From assembly GCA_964603125.1 (NCBI GenBank), contig CAZRUA010000083.1:1-15771 (forward strand): a DNA stretch of 15,771 bases, written 5' to 3'. The notes below the pieces were generated by a model. It was not told the DNA's origin and did not search any database. It worked only from the letters and a program-made list of their open reading frames with translations. Below are positions 13,315-15,771 of the stretch, piece by piece; the stretch's first letter is position 1, and each line of letters begins with the position of its first letter. The position numbers and the translations under genes are program-made. The stretch comes from CAZRUA01 sp964603125. Lineage in GTDB: Bacteria; Bacteroidota; Bacteroidia; B-17B0; Aurantibacillaceae.

Positions 13315-15771
13315 ATTCCTTAATAAAAGTAAAAATACTTTTCACATCTTGAATAGAGCTAACACGCTCCATACTAAAGGTAAGTTTATTATTTCCTTCT
13401 TTTAATTTACATAAAGCTGGATGCTTTTGAGCATAATTTAAAACAGCCTGAAAAATAGGCGTAGAAAAATAATCCGACTCGGGCTTACTAATAAAGCTTG
13501 CTATTAATCTGCCGTTCTTAAGTATTAATTTCTCAAAACCTAAGTGCATGGCTAACCAACGCATACGCATGGCATCAACTAATTCTACAACCTGCTTTGG
13601 TAAAGGTCCAAACCTATCTTTTAGATTGTTTTCAAACTTAATTAAATCCAATTCCTTTGTAATATTATCTAGCTCACGATACAAGTTTAAACGCTCTGTA
13701 ATATTATTTATATAAGCATCTGGAATTAATAATTCAAAGTCTGTTTCAATTTGAGTTTCCTTTACAAACTGACGCGAGAAAACTGTTTTGGTTTCATCTC
13801 CTGTTTCTTGAGCGCCAATCTCTTCTTTATACCACTTCTCTTCTTTCAACTCCTCTATAGCATCATTCAATATTTTCATATAAGTATCGAAGCCCATATC
13901 ATTAATAAAACCACTTTGCTCACCTCCTAACATATCTCCCGCCCCTCGTATATCCAAATCGCGCATGGCTATTTGGAATCCACTTCCTAAATCAGTAAAC
14001 TCTGTAATAGCTCTTAAACGCTTACGAGCATCATTTGTTAATGTTAACAAAGAAGGTGCTAGCAAATAGCAGAAAGATTTTTTATTACTCCTACCCACTC
14101 TACCTCGCATTTGATGCAAATCACTTAAACCAAAATTTTGACAGTCGTTAATTAAAATTGTATTTGCGTTAGGTATATCTAAGCCCGACTCTATAATTGT
14201 AGTAGCAACCAAAACATCATAATTTCCCTCAATAAAATTTAGCATGATTTGCTCCAACTTCTCGCCTTCCATTTGCCCATGCCCTATCGTTACACGCGCA
14301 TCAGGAACTAATCGCTGAATCATACCCGCAACTTCCATTATATTTTGAACACGATTGTGAATAAAAAACACTTGTCCTCCTCGCTTTATTTCATAGCTAA
14401 TTGCATCTCTAATAACTTCTTCATTAAAAGCATGCAACTCAGTTTGCACTGGATGACGGTTTGGGGGAGGGGTTGCAATAACTGATAAATCACGCGCGCC
14501 CATTAATGAAAATTGAAGTGTGCGTGGAATGGGCGTAGCTGTAAGCGTTAAAGAATCTACATTTGCTTTAATGGTTTTTAATTTATCCTTAACTGCCACA
14601 CCAAATTTTTGCTCCTCATCAATAATCATCAAGCCCAAATCCTTAAACTTAACATCCTTTCCTGCTAATTTATGAGTACCAATAATTATATCAACTTTTC
14701 CTTCTTCTAATTTTTTGAGTGTTTCTTTTTGTTCTTTAGCTGTCTTAAATCGATTAATATAGTCTACATTACAAGGTAAATTTGCTAAACGTTCCTTAAA
14801 GGTTTTATAATGCTGTAAAACCAAAATTGTTGTTGGAACCAAAACAGCAACTTGCTTATTATCACAAACCGCCTTAAATGCCGCACGTATTGCAACCTCT
14901 GTTTTACCAAAACCAACATCTCCACATACCAATCTATCCATCGGATAACTTCTCTCCATGTCCTTCTTCACATCTTTGGTAGCCTTAAGTTGGTCAGGCG
15001 TGTCTTCAAACATAAATGAAGCTTCCAGCTCATGTTGCATATAATTATCCTGCGCAAAAGTATGTCCAGCAACCGTTTTACGCTTAGCATAAAGTTTAAT
15101 TAAATCAAATGCAATTTCCTTAACACGGCGTTTTGTCTTTTGTTTTAATGTTTGCCAAGTTGTACTACCAATTTTATCAATACGTGGAGCCTGACCTTCT
15201 TTACCTGTAAACTTAGCAATACGGTGCAACGAATGTATACTTACATAAAGCGCATCACTATCCTTATACAACAACTTTACAACCTCCTGAATTCGCCCGC
15301 CAATTTGAAGTTTCTCCAAACCCGCAAAACGTCCAATTCCATGATCGATATGAGTAACATAATCGCCTGGATTTAGTCCCTGCAATTCTTTAATTGATAA
15401 TGCTTCAGAAGCTTTGTACTTATTACCCTTTAATTTATACTTATGATAACGCTCAAAAATTTGGTGGTCGGTATAACAAGCAATTTTTAACTCATGATTT
15501 ACAAATCCTTGATGAATACTATAATAAACAGGTGTAAACAAATTTTTATCAATATGAACTTCCTTGTTTATGTCTTCAAAAATTTGCTGCAAACGCTCTG
15601 CCTGCTTGTGATTATCAGTAAATAAAAAATTACTTATTCCTTTTTTCTTATTTGAAATCAGATTTTCATAAAGCAACTCAAAGTTCTTATTAAACAAAGG
15701 CTGGGGACTTTCATGAAAAGTAATTATTTCCTGAGCATATTTTGTTTTATTGCCAAACTCAACAATGAAAT
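13295..15771 (-). CDS. mfd: transcription-repair coupling factor Mfd, C-terminal about 825 residues (partial)
   Basis: A DNA translocase that removes RNA polymerase stalled at lesions and recruits UvrA. The frame stays open to the window edge, so the N-terminal part (roughly 290 residues, mostly the UvrB-like module, judged from usual family length) lies outside. Visible in order: PQPLFNKNFELL near 15690, the RNA polymerase-interacting CarD/TRCF domain (LNPGDYVTHIDHGIGRFAGL near 15340), Walker A GDVGFGKTE (about 14897-14923), helicase motif II DEEQ (about 14611-14622), motif III TATPIPRT, motif V ESGLDIP, motif VI QMRGRVGRS, and the C-terminal TRCF domain (LLIPDAYINNITERLNLY near 13700). A TTG at 15697 is not the start: sense codons continue upstream of it. 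The stop at 13295-13297 lies inside the deacetylase gene, a 20-base convergent overlap. All key motifs are intact; this is ordinary housekeeping. Confidence 0.97.
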   Translation of the reverse strand, partial: FIVEFGNKTKYAQEIITFHESPQPLFNKNFELLYENLISNKKKGISNFLFTDNHKQAERLQQIFEDINKEVHIDKNLFTPVYYSIHQGFVNHELKIACYTDHQIFERYHKYKLKGNKYKASEALSIKELQGLNPGDYVTHIDHGIGRFAGLEKLQIGGRIQEVVKLLYKDSDALYVSIHSLHRIAKFTGKEGQAPRIDKIGSTTWQTLKQKTKRRVKEIAFDLIKLYAKRKTVAGHTFAQDNYMQHELEASFMFEDTPDQLKATKDVKKDMERSYPMDRLVCGDVGFGKTEVAIRAAFKAVCDNKQVAVLVPTTILVLQHYKTFKERLANLPCNVDYINRFKTAKEQKETLKKLEEGKVDIIIGTHKLAGKDVKFKDLGLMIIDEEQKFGVAVKDKLKTIKANVDSLTLTATPIPRTLQFSLMGARDLSVIATPPPNRHPVQTELHAFNEEVIRDAISYEIKRGGQVFFIHNRVQNIMEVAGMIQRLVPDARVTIGHGQMEGEKLEQIMLNFIEGNYDVLVATTIIESGLDIPNANTILINDCQNFGLSDLHQMRGRVGRSNKKSFCYLLAPSLLTLTNDARKRLRAITEFTDLGSGFQIAMRDLDIRGAGDMLGGEQSGFINDMGFDTYMKILNDAIEELKEEKWYKEEIGAQETGDETKTVFSRQFVKETQIETDFELLIPDAYINNITERLNLYRELDNITKELDLIKFENNLKDRFGPLPKQVVELVDAMRMRWLAMHLGFEKLILKNGRLIASFISKPESDYFSTPIFQAVLNYAQKHPALCKLKEGNNKLTFSMERVSSIQDVKSIFTFIKESIERQS

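Noticed and set aside
15695..15697. TTG as the start codon of mfd
   Set aside because: Sense codons continue in frame to the window edge and encode recognisable Mfd sequence (HESPQPLFNKNF). The gene is truncated by the window, not started here.

Overview
The window is AT-rich chromosomal DNA from a member of the Bacteroidota, probably near Flavobacteriales or a related lineage. Five signs support this: a type IX secretion (T9SS) type B sorting domain on a giant PKD-repeat surface protein, a PorP/SprF-family gene directly behind it, a DUF4421-like barrel protein, promoter boxes of the Bacteroidota TAnnTTTG type with no clear Shine-Dalgarno sites, and a DUF7033-type polysaccharide deacetylase. 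No rRNA, tRNA, CRISPR array, insertion sequence or phage gene was found. Species cannot be fixed from the sequence alone.

Layout. (1) Positions 16-1347: a small MerR-family regulator (+) abuts, stop to stop, a lipoprotein di-heme cytochrome c peroxidase/MauG-like enzyme (-). (2) Positions 1348-1656: a 309-base divergent intergenic region with a candidate promoter on each strand, a perfect 6-bp dyad and small leader hairpins. (3) Positions 1657-10784: a surface/secretion locus. It holds a 2344-residue secreted repeat protein, a PorP/SprF-like outer-membrane protein four bases downstream, and a DUF4421-like barrel protein with its own candidate promoter. (4) Positions 10862-13314: a tightly coupled pair, UDP-GlcNAc 2-epimerase (wecB) and a polysaccharide deacetylase-family protein, joined by a TAATG stop/start overlap. 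(5) Positions 13295-15771: mfd on the minus strand, overlapping the deacetylase tail by 20 bases and running off the window at its N-terminal end.

How the genes may work together. The giant protein should cross the outer membrane through T9SS using its C-terminal domain. The PorP/SprF-like neighbour is the expected partner, by analogy with the sprB-sprF pair of Flavobacterium johnsoniae. The wecB/deacetylase pair suggests surface or envelope glycan synthesis, but no direct link to the adhesin can be seen. mfd is housekeeping transcription-coupled repair.

The most distinctive structure is inside the giant protein. Between two PKD arrays lie ten Ig-like repeats that are not a simple tandem array. 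They form a higher-order repeat of three domain types (A-B-C), repeated three times with a period of exactly 690 bases over most of its length and preceded by one further C-type repeat.
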